From the NCBI RefSeq assembly GCF_001510715.1, contig NZ_LMTJ01000012.1, positions 46,912 through 110,911 of the forward strand: a stretch of DNA of 64,000 nt. The letters run 5' to 3'. Every line of letters begins with the position of its first letter. The stretch's first letter is position 1. Positions 26,539 to 34,959 of this stretch are shown here, piece by piece. The notes under the pieces are model-generated. The model saw only the letters and a program-made list of their open reading frames with translations, was not told the DNA's origin and searched no databases. This DNA is from Bacillus sp. FJAT-29814. GTDB lineage: Bacteria; Bacillota; Bacilli; Bacillales; Cytobacillaceae. A program made the position numbers and the translations under genes.

Positions 26539-27073
26539 CCCATTCCGGTTTTAACAAGGATAATGTATAGGTGTCATGGACTTCTCCATCTTGTTGGATG
26601 TAGCCTCTCAGCAGGCCCTCTTTGGCAAAGCCGAATTTTTCAAGAAGCTTTAAAGATGGTTCGTTTTCCGGAAATACGACAGCCCCGATCCGATACAAAT
26701 CCAATTTCTCAAAGCTAAAGCTTAAGACCTCCTGCAGCGCCTCCGAGACATAACCATTTCTCCAATAGTTGGGGTGCAACTCGTAACCTATTTCCGCTCG
26801 TTTGTTTTTTAATTGCAATCCGTTTAGACCAAGCGTTCCGATTATTTTTTGGTTTTCCTTTAACTTAATTCCCCAGCGGATACCACGTTTATCCAGGTAG
26901 TTTTTTTGGAACATATCAATTAATTTTACCGCTTCTGCCGGCAAGGTAAAGCGTTCGGAACCGTAGAACCTTGTTACTTCTTCCGAAGAGAAAATTTCAA
27001 AAAGACTGTCCACATGGTGCTGGGTGATTTCTATCAATTTTACTCTTTTAGTTTCTAAGACAGGAAATGTCAC
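26519..27073 (-). CDS. GNAT acetyltransferase (RimJ/RimL type)
   Basis: About 185 residues of the Acetyltransf_3 family. It opens VTFPVLETKRVKLIEIT and has the acetyl-CoA region IGYELHPNYWRNGYVSEALQEVLSF followed by NEPSLKLLEKFGFAKEG. Members acetylate N-terminal amines of proteins or small molecules. I place the start at the GTG at 27073, seven bases after GAGAGGG; an ATG at 27181 would add 36 residues outside the family. Substrate unknown. Confidence 0.8.
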   Translation of the reverse strand: MTFPVLETKRVKLIEITQHHVDSLFEIFSSEEVTRFYGSERFTLPAEAVKLIDMFQKNYLDKRGIRWGIKLKENQKIIGTLGLNGLQLKNKRAEIGYELHPNYWRNGYVSEALQEVLSFSFEKLDLYRIGAVVFPENEPSLKLLEKFGFAKEGLLRGYIQQDGEVHDTYTLSLLKPEWEESQLD

Positions 27074-27275
27074 GATTTTACCCTCTCTTTCAATTAGAGA
27101 TCTACACTCTTTAATAAGTGTATAAGTTGTTTCCCGAAAAATAAAGAAGAAATTCACCTTGTTACGGAGGTTAAAATCCATTTAGGAAATTTTTAAAAAA
27201 GATGATAAATTTTTCCTGTTGTCTGATAAGATAAAAAAGAAACATAGGTTTTAATAGTAGAAAAGAGGTGAACTG

Positions 27276-28019
27276 GTGGATTTCCCGGTTTATATATTTG
27301 GCATCCATCCCCATTTGATATTTGAATCACTCGCCTATTTTATTGGCTTTCGGGTCTATTTATTTACTAGAAATAAAGAGAGAATTCCAATGGATCAGGC
27401 GCTTTGGGTCATTGTTGGTGCGATTTTGGGGGCGGCATTAGGCTCAAAATTTCTATATTGGTTTGAAAATCCAAAGGCAACGATGGAAAACTGGATTAAT
27501 CTCTTTTATTTAATCGAGGGTAAAACGATTGTCGGCGGTTTATTGGGGGGATTAATTGGCGTCGAAACAGCAAAGAAATGCATTGGCTGGACGCGCTCCA
27601 CCGGTGATGATTTTGTGCTTCCCTTAGCAGTCGGAATGATGATTGGCCGAATTGGCTGCTTTTTGACCGGTTTGGATGACCATACATACGGCACCGCAAC
27701 CACCTGGATGACCGGTGTCGATTTTGGTGATGGGATTAAACGCCACCCCACGCAAGTATATGAAATTGGTTTTTTGGCACTGTTAGCCTTCACATTGCTT
27801 CAAATAAAACGGAAAAATGCCGGCTGGGAAGGGCTTCTGTTCCAATTGTTCATGCTAAGCTATCTCATGTTCCGTTTCTTCATTGATTTTATTAAACCGA
27901 CACCACACCCTTATTGGATTTTCAACAATATTCAACTGGCCAGTTTACTGGGCATCCTGTATTACATTTGGCTGATCAATAAAAAACAAATCGAAAAGAG
28001 GAGAGAAATTCATGCCTAA
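27276..28019 (+). CDS. Lgt-like integral membrane protein, degenerate active site
   Basis: A 247-residue polytopic membrane protein related to prolipoprotein diacylglyceryl transferase. It keeps RHPTQVYE and a recognisable GRIG core (Arg125). Two residues required in E. coli Lgt are changed: the HGGLIG motif reads LGGLIG (Leu90 for His103), and GRxGNF reads GRIGCF (Cys128 for Asn146). It is thus unlikely to be the housekeeping Lgt. It overlaps the radical SAM gene by 8 nt, so the two probably act together, perhaps on a membrane lipid. The GTG start follows AGAGGTG. Function is inferred only. Confidence 0.75.
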   Translation: MDFPVYIFGIHPHLIFESLAYFIGFRVYLFTRNKERIPMDQALWVIVGAILGAALGSKFLYWFENPKATMENWINLFYLIEGKTIVGGLLGGLIGVETAKKCIGWTRSTGDDFVLPLAVGMMIGRIGCFLTGLDDHTYGTATTWMTGVDFGDGIKRHPTQVYEIGFLALLAFTLLQIKRKNAGWEGLLFQLFMLSYLMFRFFIDFIKPTPHPYWIFNNIQLASLLGILYYIWLINKKQIEKRREIHA

Positions 28020-29427
28020 CCGTCCCTACTTGTTTTATGAATTGACCAACAGCATCTGCTCAACATGTTTACGGAAGGTCGAAGCAAAAGTCATCATCGA
28101 AAATGAACGGGTTTATCTAGTAAAAAATTGTTTGCAGCATGGACGTGAAAAGGTATTAATTTCCACGGATGTAGCCTATTACAAGTGGTGCCGGGAATTT
28201 ATCAAACCTTCGGAAATGCCTTACCGCTGGAATACGCCGATAAAATATGGCTGCCCTTACGATTGCGGGCTTTGCCCGGACCATGAACAGCATAGCTGTT
28301 TGACCCTTTTGGAGATTACCGAAAGATGCAATTTAAAATGTCCGATTTGTTATGCAGATTCATCACCGCAAAAAGGAACCTTCCGCAGCTTAGAGAGCAT
28401 CGAGTTTATGCTCGATAGCATTATAAAAAATGAGCGACAGGCAGATATTGTCCAAATCAGCGGTGGGGAACCAACGATTCACCCGCAGTTTTTTGACATA
28501 TTGGATCTGGCAAAATCACGGCCGATTCGTCATATAATGGTGAATACAAATGGGCTGCGAATTGCTAACGATAAAGAATTTGTAAGACGGCTTGCCAGCT
28601 ACTCGCCTGGCTTTGAAATTTACCTACAATTTGATAGCTTTGAAAAAGAAGCCTTGGAGGAATTGAGAGGAGTCGACTTGCGGGATATTCGCCAAAAAGC
28701 GATTGAAAATCTGAATGAGTTCAATATTTCTACTACTCTTGTTGTCACTTTGAAAAAAGGCTTAAATGACCAGGAAGTCGGAAAAATCATTCAGTATGGC
28801 TTGCAGCAAAAGTGCGTCCGCGGTGTCACTTTCCAGCCAATTCAGGCTGCCGGCAGACTGGAAGAATACGACCCAGCGGTAAATCGTTTGACTCTTAGTG
28901 AAGTAAGGCAAATGATTATCGACCAATCCAATGTGTTCGGGCCAAAGGATATCATCCCGGTTCCGTGCCATCCGGATTGTTTGGCGATGGGCTATGCATT
29001 GAAGGTAAACGGGGAGGTCACTCCGTTGACTGGATTGATCGATCCCAATATATTGTTGGAAGGCGAGAGAAATACCATTGTTTTTGAGCAAGACGACAAT
29101 ATTAAAAATATGATTTTTAAATTGTTTTCCTTAAATCATTCACCGGACTCATCGGCTTTGTCTTTAAAGGATTTGCTTTGCTGTCTGCCTAAGGTGGCTA
29201 TGCCGGGAGAAATCGGTTACGATAACGTGTTCCGAGTGATCATTATGCAGTTTTTGGATGCACATAATTTTGATGTCCGCTCGGTTAAGAAGTCCTGTGT
29301 CCATATCGCGCACCCGGATGGACGGATCATTCCGTTTGATACGTACAATTTATTTTACCGTGATGATAAAGAACAGGAGCTGAAGAAAATTCAGCAGGAG
29401 CTGGAAGTAAGAACGTTGATGAAGTAG
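28012..29427 (+). CDS. Radical SAM enzyme of the Tes/MJ0619-like type
   Basis: A 471-residue enzyme with the canonical cluster motif at Cys106-Cys110-Cys113 (CNLKCPICY). Further cysteines precede it: a CxxC at 16-19, Cys40, Cys60, and Cys81/85/88/96 in GCPYDCGLCPDHEQHSC. More follow in the C-terminal part (PCHPDC, LLCC, and SCVHIAHPDGRIIPFDTYN). This arrangement resembles archaeal tetraether lipid synthase and MJ0619-type enzymes, which carry extra clusters and act on lipids or pterins. No membrane helix is seen. Coupling to an Lgt-like membrane protein supports a lipid substrate. That is inference; the family call is from motif memory. Confidence 0.7.
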   Translation: MPNRPYLFYELTNSICSTCLRKVEAKVIIENERVYLVKNCLQHGREKVLISTDVAYYKWCREFIKPSEMPYRWNTPIKYGCPYDCGLCPDHEQHSCLTLLEITERCNLKCPICYADSSPQKGTFRSLESIEFMLDSIIKNERQADIVQISGGEPTIHPQFFDILDLAKSRPIRHIMVNTNGLRIANDKEFVRRLASYSPGFEIYLQFDSFEKEALEELRGVDLRDIRQKAIENLNEFNISTTLVVTLKKGLNDQEVGKIIQYGLQQKCVRGVTFQPIQAAGRLEEYDPAVNRLTLSEVRQMIIDQSNVFGPKDIIPVPCHPDCLAMGYALKVNGEVTPLTGLIDPNILLEGERNTIVFEQDDNIKNMIFKLFSLNHSPDSSALSLKDLLCCLPKVAMPGEIGYDNVFRVIIMQFLDAHNFDVRSVKKSCVHIAHPDGRIIPFDTYNLFYRDDKEQELKKIQQELEVRTLMK

Positions 29428-29447
29428 ACAAATAAGGAGATGGAGGC

Positions 29448-29729
29448 ATGGTTCAAAATCAGGGGAATAAGGCAAATTTAAAAGACCTTTGGCTTGGGAT
29501 AGGAATTACATTGGGTATTTATGTTCTGGGCCTGCTGGTTTTGTTCGTCTTTTCCGAGGCGTTTTTTGCCTATTTGTGTATCGCGGTTGTGGCTCTAATT
29601 ATTCTTCCGATTGTTAGTTTTACCAAGGGGAAAAAGCGTCTAGGACAGGGGGCGTTAATCGGTCTTGGCCTCAATGTTTTGTTGTTTACCGCTTGCTTTG
29701 GCATTATTATTTCTGGCCTTGGCGGGTAA
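29448..29729 (+). CDS. Small membrane protein of the radical SAM operon
   Basis: A 93-residue protein with three hydrophobic segments (about 15-35, 37-57 and 70-90) separated by a basic turn (TKGKKRLGQ). AAGGAGATGGAGG precedes the ATG, 20 nt after the radical SAM gene, so it is likely the third member of that operon. No family recognised. Confidence 0.7.
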   Translation: MVQNQGNKANLKDLWLGIGITLGIYVLGLLVLFVFSEAFFAYLCIAVVALIILPIVSFTKGKKRLGQGALIGLGLNVLLFTACFGIIISGLGG

Positions 29730-29798
29730 GTTATTTGTTTTGTTAGGCTGCCAAGTGTTATAGTCATATATGAATGTTAGTTATGGGAGGGAGACCAA

Positions 29799-30266
29799 TT
29801 GGACGATCGGCTTTTTAGAGACGCAATGGGTAAGTTTGCAACAGGGGTAACAGTGGTGGCAACGGAAGTTGACGGAAAGGTACATGGGATGACGGCAAAT
29901 GCCTTTATGTCCGTATCGCTGAATCCCAAACTTGTGGTGGTTTCCATCGCTGAAAAAGCGCAAATGCTTGAAAAAATAAAGCAGAGCCAGTCGTTTTCTA
30001 TCAATATTCTTTCTGCAGAACAACAGGAAGAATCGATGATTTTTGCAAAACAGATAAAAGATCCCCGAGAAGTAGTGTTTGATCGACTCGGCGGGATCCC
30101 TGTATTGCCGGGTGCATTGGCCCAAGTGGTTTGTGAAGTATCAGCAGAGCATGTTGAGGGAGATCACACTTTGTTTATCGGAAGGGTTAAGGAAATTAAA
30201 CTAGATGAAACAAATCAAGAACCACTCATTTATTTTAGTGGAAAATATCGTTCACTAGCGGAATAG
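29799..30266 (+). CDS. Flavin reductase family protein
   Basis: A 155-residue FMN-binding split-barrel protein (FRDAMGKFATGVTVVATEVDGKVHGMTANAFMSVSLNP is the family signature). Members reduce FMN or FAD with NAD(P)H, usually for a two-component monooxygenase. A monooxygenase of that kind (HpaB-like) lies at 36326-37786 on the other strand, so they could be partners. The TTG start is supported by GGGAGGGAG. It ends in a strong terminator. Confidence 0.88.
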   Translation: MDDRLFRDAMGKFATGVTVVATEVDGKVHGMTANAFMSVSLNPKLVVVSIAEKAQMLEKIKQSQSFSINILSAEQQEESMIFAKQIKDPREVVFDRLGGIPVLPGALAQVVCEVSAEHVEGDHTLFIGRVKEIKLDETNQEPLIYFSGKYRSLAE

Positions 30267-30275
30267 GATACTCTC

Positions 30276-30315
30276 AAAAACCAGCATTCATACAGTATGA
30301 ATGCTGGTTTTTTTG
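30276..30315 (+). terminator. Terminator after the flavin reductase gene
   Basis: A long perfect stem (AAAACCAGCATTCATA and complement) with a 3-nt loop and a T run. Confidence 0.9.
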
Positions 30316-30448
30316 TAAAGAGATTCGAATTTTGTCGAACGAAACCGGCAGGTATTTTTTTAAAACACTTTACATACTATAGGTGGGTATAGTATAAATA
30401 AAGCAACATAATTTTAAGCAGGAAATCTTAATTTAGGGGGATAATATA

Positions 30449-31048
30449 ATGAAAATTTTAATGATAGGTGCCACGGGTACGATTGGAAGTGCTGTTTATA
30501 AAGAACTATCGGCACAGCATGAAATGATAACAGCAGGACGGTCGAAGGCGGATTTTTTTGTCAACATGGTATCACCAGAAAGTATCAAATCAATGTATCA
30601 GTCGGTTGGCAATGTGGATGCAGTAATCACTACAGCAGGTGATACACACTTTGGTCAACTAACTGAGCTGACTCCGGAGAAAAATGAGATATCAATACAA
30701 AGTAAGTTAAAAGGCCAGGTGAACCTTGTACTGCTTGGACTGGATCATGTAAACGATTTTGGCAGCTTTACGTTAACCACTGGGGTGATTATGGATGATC
30801 CTATAAAAGGTGGTGTGTCTGCAGCGATGGCCAGTGGTGGGATTACAGCATTTGTCCAGTCAGCCGCGATTGAACTTCCGAGGGGAATCCGGATCAATAA
30901 TGTTAGCCCGAATGTTATAGAAGAATCTTTGGAAAAGTATGGTCCGTTTTTCCCTGGCTTTGAACCTGTACCAGCAAGCCGGGTAGCCAAAGCCTACCGA
31001 AAAAGCGTCGAAGGAGCGCAAACAGGGCAAACATACAGGGTTTATTAA
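30449..31048 (+). CDS. SDR-like protein without the catalytic tyrosine
   Basis: A 199-residue short-chain dehydrogenase-like protein with a nucleotide-binding start MIGATGTIGSAV and the AGDTHFG region. The usual YxxxK site is replaced: the segment after the serine-containing strand reads AAMASGGITAFVQ, so both Tyr and Lys are missing. Several short SDR proteins share this trait. It may bind NAD(P) without classical catalysis. TTAGGGGG precedes the ATG. Substrate unknown. Confidence 0.75.
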   Translation: MKILMIGATGTIGSAVYKELSAQHEMITAGRSKADFFVNMVSPESIKSMYQSVGNVDAVITTAGDTHFGQLTELTPEKNEISIQSKLKGQVNLVLLGLDHVNDFGSFTLTTGVIMDDPIKGGVSAAMASGGITAFVQSAAIELPRGIRINNVSPNVIEESLEKYGPFFPGFEPVPASRVAKAYRKSVEGAQTGQTYRVY

Positions 31049-31055
31049 AAAGAAA

Positions 31056-31103
31056 TACCAGATTATCTCCGAAACTGTCTCGGAGTAATCTGGTGTTTTT
31101 TAA
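31056..31103. terminator. Bidirectional terminator between the SDR gene and adhE
   Basis: A stem of about 15 bp with one bulge (ACCAGATTATCTCCGA paired with TCGGAGTAATCTGGT) flanked by A and T runs. Confidence 0.8.
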
Positions 31104-31112
31104 GTATAGTTT

Positions 31113-33713
31113 TTAAATCCCTTTATAGGCTAGGCGAAGGATTTCGACTAACTCCCGTGTAAGCGGCCGTTTAGGATTCACATTCGTATCCGGATCGTTA
31201 AAGGCATTCAATGCGAGTTGATAAATTTTACCCTCGTATGCTGCTTGTTCGACCCCGCACTCGGCGACACTCATCGGCATATCAAGCTCTTTTGCCAATC
31301 CCACAATCGCTTCAATCAGGCTCTCGATTCCTTCCTCCGTGGTTCGGGCCTGAAGACCTAGCATCCTGGCCAGTTCGGCATAGCGTTTATCGGCTACAAA
31401 AGCTTCATAGCCCGCAAACGGAGTGAATTTCGTCGGCTTGATGGCATTATACCGAATCACATGCGGCAGGAAGATGGCATTGGCCCGGCCGTGGGCAATG
31501 TTAAACTCGGCTCCGAGCGAATGGGCTAGGCTATGGTTGATTCCTAAATAGGCGTTGTTGAATGCGAGTCCAGCAAGGGTCGAAGCGTAATGCATTTTTT
31601 CGCGGGCAACTGCATCGGTTCCATCTCGGTAAGCTCTAGGTAGGTATTCAAAAACAAGCTGGATTGCTTTAATAATTTGGCCGTCGGTAAAATCATTGGC
31701 GACAACCGACACAAACGCTTCAAGTGCATGGGTTAACACGTCCATCCCCGTGTCCGCCGTAATGTGCTTTGGAACTGTCATTGCAAATTGTGGGTCGATA
31801 ATCGCGATATCTGGCAGTAATTCCGGATCAGATAGCGGATATTTGATGTTCGCCTTCTTATCGGTAATGACAGCAAATGAAGTGACCTCAGAACCAGTAC
31901 CGGATGTAGTTGGGATGGCAAGCAGCTTTGCTTTTTCCCGAAGCTTCGGATAAGTAACTACTCGTTTTCTCGGGTTTAGGAACTTTTGCTTTAAGGCATG
32001 GAAATCCACCTCAGGATGCTCATAAAATAACCACATGGCTTTTGCTGCATCCAGTACGGAACCGCCCCCTAGAGCAATGATGATATTCGGCTGGGCATGC
32101 ATCATCAATTCTGCTCCCTTCACGACGGTTTCAATGCTTGGGTCCGGCTCAACGTCGGTAAAGACATCAAATCCCGCAAAATCAGGGCGTTTCTTCAAAT
32201 AATGAAGAATCTTTTCCACGTAGCCATACTTAACCGAGCTTGGGCTGGTTACGATAAAGGCTCTGGATAGATTAGGAATGACCTCCAAGGCTTGAATGGA
32301 ATTCTTTTTATAATAGATCTGTGGCGGCGTCCTTAAGATTTGAGCATTTACATTCCGTTTCGCCACCTTTTTAATGTTAATCAAATGCATGGCACCGACA
32401 TTGGTGGAGACCGAGTTGCCTCCATAGGTGCCGCAGCCGAGAGTTAAGGTCGGCAGAAAATCATTGTACACATTTCCGGTTGCCCCTTGTGCTGAAGGTG
32501 TATTCACAAGGACCCTGCCTGCTTTCATCCTCATTGCAAATTGTTCAACGATACTATCATCGGTGCTGTGAATAGATGCTGTGTGTCCCAGTCCGCCGTA
32601 CTCCAATGTCGCCTCGGCAAGTTTGAGGGCTTCTTCCGTACTATTTGCTTTATAGCATGCCAATATCGGGCTTAATTTTTCACAGGAAAGCGGGTGCTTT
32701 GGACCGACTCCTTCCAATTCCACGACCAAAATCTTTGTTTCAGCTGGCACTTCAATTCCAGCCATTTGGGCAATTTTGTAGGCAGGTAGTCCGACAACCA
32801 TCGGATTGAGTAACCCGGTTTCCTGTCGGATTGCCACTTTCTCCAACTGGTGTTTCTCCTCTTCATTCAAGAAATAACAATGATTGGCAATCATTTCAGT
32901 AATAACTTCCGTGTAGATTTCTTTATCGATAATCAGGGCTTGTTCAGAAGCGCAAATCATCCCGTTGTCGTAAGTTTTGGACAGCAGCAAGTCCTGAACC
33001 GAACGCCTGATATTCGCTGTTTTTTCAAAATAGCACGGGACGTTTCCAGGTCCGACGCCAATTGCCGGCTTGCCGGAGGAGTAGGCCGCCTTAACCATGC
33101 TTGAACCGCCGGTAGCAAGTATCAACGAAACCTTTGGATGTTTCATTAGTGCCTCGATACCATCAAGGGTAGTACTTTCAAGCCACTGGATGCAATTTTC
33201 CGGAGCTCCGGCTTTTACTGCAGCATTTCTAAGCAGTTCGGCCACGAACCTCCCGGAATTTTGCGAGACGGGATGAAAGCCAAAAATAATTGGATTTCTT
33301 GTTTTTAACGAAATAAGAGATTTATATATAACAGTGGAAGTAGGATTGGTTACAGGCACCAAGGCTGCAATTAGACCAACTGGCTCGGCCATTTCATAGG
33401 TTCCTTCATGTTCGTTTTCACTAATGATTCCGGCAGTTCTTAGGTCCCGAATGCTGTGATAGATCATCTCGGTAGCAAACATATTCTTTGAGATTTTGTC
33501 CTCAAATAATCCCCGGTTCGTTTCCTCAACGGCCATCCTTGCAAATTTTTCGTGGTTTTCAAGTGCTGTCAGCGCCATTGCTTTGACGATTTCATCGACC
33601 ATTTCCTGTGTAAACCCGCGAAACTCTTCGAGTGCCTGGGCCCCTTGAGCGGCTAATCGGTCAACGGAAATGCTCGTTTGCTTTTGTAGTACTTTCTTCT
33701 CATCTACTGCCAT
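31113..33713 (-). CDS. adhE: Bifunctional acetaldehyde-CoA/alcohol dehydrogenase AdhE
   Basis: About 866 residues. The N-terminal half is a CoA-acylating aldehyde dehydrogenase with catalytic Cys254 in TYDNGMICASEQ. The C-terminal half is an iron-dependent alcohol dehydrogenase (GGGSVLDAAKAMW, then the metal histidines in HALEAF and NHSLAHSLGAEFNIAHGRAN). It turns acetyl-CoA into ethanol during fermentation and reoxidises NADH. The ATG at 33713 is chosen for GGGGAGGAAG upstream. A Rex-like site precedes the gene, so induction by a high NADH/NAD ratio is likely. It could also handle acetaldehyde made by the choline locus. Confidence 0.95.
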   Translation of the reverse strand: MAVDEKKVLQKQTSISVDRLAAQGAQALEEFRGFTQEMVDEIVKAMALTALENHEKFARMAVEETNRGLFEDKISKNMFATEMIYHSIRDLRTAGIISENEHEGTYEMAEPVGLIAALVPVTNPTSTVIYKSLISLKTRNPIIFGFHPVSQNSGRFVAELLRNAAVKAGAPENCIQWLESTTLDGIEALMKHPKVSLILATGGSSMVKAAYSSGKPAIGVGPGNVPCYFEKTANIRRSVQDLLLSKTYDNGMICASEQALIIDKEIYTEVITEMIANHCYFLNEEEKHQLEKVAIRQETGLLNPMVVGLPAYKIAQMAGIEVPAETKILVVELEGVGPKHPLSCEKLSPILACYKANSTEEALKLAEATLEYGGLGHTASIHSTDDSIVEQFAMRMKAGRVLVNTPSAQGATGNVYNDFLPTLTLGCGTYGGNSVSTNVGAMHLINIKKVAKRNVNAQILRTPPQIYYKKNSIQALEVIPNLSRAFIVTSPSSVKYGYVEKILHYLKKRPDFAGFDVFTDVEPDPSIETVVKGAELMMHAQPNIIIALGGGSVLDAAKAMWLFYEHPEVDFHALKQKFLNPRKRVVTYPKLREKAKLLAIPTTSGTGSEVTSFAVITDKKANIKYPLSDPELLPDIAIIDPQFAMTVPKHITADTGMDVLTHALEAFVSVVANDFTDGQIIKAIQLVFEYLPRAYRDGTDAVAREKMHYASTLAGLAFNNAYLGINHSLAHSLGAEFNIAHGRANAIFLPHVIRYNAIKPTKFTPFAGYEAFVADKRYAELARMLGLQARTTEEGIESLIEAIVGLAKELDMPMSVAECGVEQAAYEGKIYQLALNAFNDPDTNVNPKRPLTRELVEILRLAYKGI

Positions 33714-33740
33714 AAAAAACTTCCTCCCCATAATTGAAGT

Positions 33741-33758
33741 TTGTTAGTTTTTGAACAA
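33741..33758. promoter_or_regulatory. Candidate Rex operator upstream of adhE
   Basis: TTGTTAGTTTTTGAACAA resembles the Rex consensus TTGTGAAnnnnTTCACAA: the outer TTGT and ACAA are exact. It lies 28 nt before the adhE start. Rex control of adhE is well known in Firmicutes. The rest of 33759-33991 is AT-rich with no other supported feature. Confidence 0.45.
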
Positions 33759-33991
33759 ACTGCATAAAGTGAAGCCTGCTCAATTACCAATCTGTCATCA
33801 AATATAGCAATCATGAGGGAAGAAATTTGTAGAAAAATGTGGCGAAAAATGGGGATTGCCCCTTTGAAGGGATAAATTCATAGAATGTTCAAAAAATACA
33901 ACTGGTGGTAAATTAGACTTAAATATTTTTATTTTTAAAAAATTTTGATAATATTATATTTAAAAGATTTACCGTAGAGGAGAGAATACGG

Positions 33992-34777
33992 ATGATCCTA
34001 CAACTAGAGGAAGTTTCCTTGGTTAGAGACGGAAACTGGATTTTAAATGATGTGAATTGGCAAATAGACAAAGGGGAGCACTGGGTCTTGTTTGGATTGA
34101 ATGGTTCCGGGAAAACGGCCATTTTAAATCTATTAAATGCCTACTTTTTCCCAACAAAGGGGAGAATTAACGTGCTAGGAATGGAGTTCGGCAAACACTA
34201 TCTTGGGGAAAAGTTGCGCAAGCAAATCGGCTTTGTGTCGTCCTCCCTCCAGGAGAAATTTCATAGGGGTGATAATGCCTTTGAAGTGGTGCTGAGTGGG
34301 TCGTTTGCCTCTATTGGGCTTTATGAAACCCCAACAGATCAAATGAGAGAAAAAGCTATAGGTCTACTGGAAGACTTGGGTTGTCTAGAGTATGCGAACC
34401 GAAACTATGAAACTTTATCGCAAGGGGAAAAACAGCGGGTGTTAATTGCCCGGGCCTTAATGGCTGACCCCTCCCTGCTTATTTTGGATGAACCGACAAA
34501 TGGCCTAGATTTTATTGCACGCGAAAAACTGTTGGAATCAATTGAAACGATTGGAAAAAAAACGGTTGCGCCAACCGTTATTTATGTGACACATCATGTG
34601 GAAGAGATCTTGCCTGTATTTAATAAAACCTTGTTACTAAAGGATGGCCAGGTTTTTGCAACGGGGGCGACAAAAGAGATGCTATCAAGTGAACAGCTTT
34701 CACAGTTTTTCGGGCTTCCTGTAAGTGTGATTTGGGAGAATGGGAGACCTCTACTGTCAAAATTACAAATGCAGTAA
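33992..34777 (+). CDS. ABC transporter ATPase (YlmA-like)
   Basis: A 261-residue stand-alone ATP-binding cassette: Walker A GLNGSGKTA (about residues 35-43), signature LSQGEKQRV, Walker B LLILDEPTNGLD and the switch histidine in THHVEE. It resembles B. subtilis YlmA. No permease gene lies next to it, so its partner and substrate are unknown. GTAGAGGAGAG precedes the ATG, and its own terminator follows. Confidence 0.85.
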   Translation: MILQLEEVSLVRDGNWILNDVNWQIDKGEHWVLFGLNGSGKTAILNLLNAYFFPTKGRINVLGMEFGKHYLGEKLRKQIGFVSSSLQEKFHRGDNAFEVVLSGSFASIGLYETPTDQMREKAIGLLEDLGCLEYANRNYETLSQGEKQRVLIARALMADPSLLILDEPTNGLDFIAREKLLESIETIGKKTVAPTVIYVTHHVEEILPVFNKTLLLKDGQVFATGATKEMLSSEQLSQFFGLPVSVIWENGRPLLSKLQMQ

Positions 34778-34807
34778 CAAAAGGCACGGTAGATACTGTG
34801 CCTTTTC
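34778..34807 (+). terminator. Terminator after the ABC ATPase gene
   Basis: AAAAGGCAC pairs with GTGCCTTTT around a short internal hairpin. Confidence 0.75.
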
Positions 34808-34959
34808 CTAATACTATTTTCATGTTTTTATAAAAGGTTCTCTAAAAACAAGGTCATATTACCTATTAAAATCGCCCTGGAATTGCTCCATCAGACTGAT
34901 ATATTGAGTGATTTAAATGAACTATAATAGGATTGAATAAATAGAAAAGGGGAAATATT

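Noticed and set aside
27276..28019. Housekeeping lipoprotein diacylglyceryl transferase Lgt
   Set aside because: The catalytic His and the conserved Asn are replaced, and the genomic context differs.
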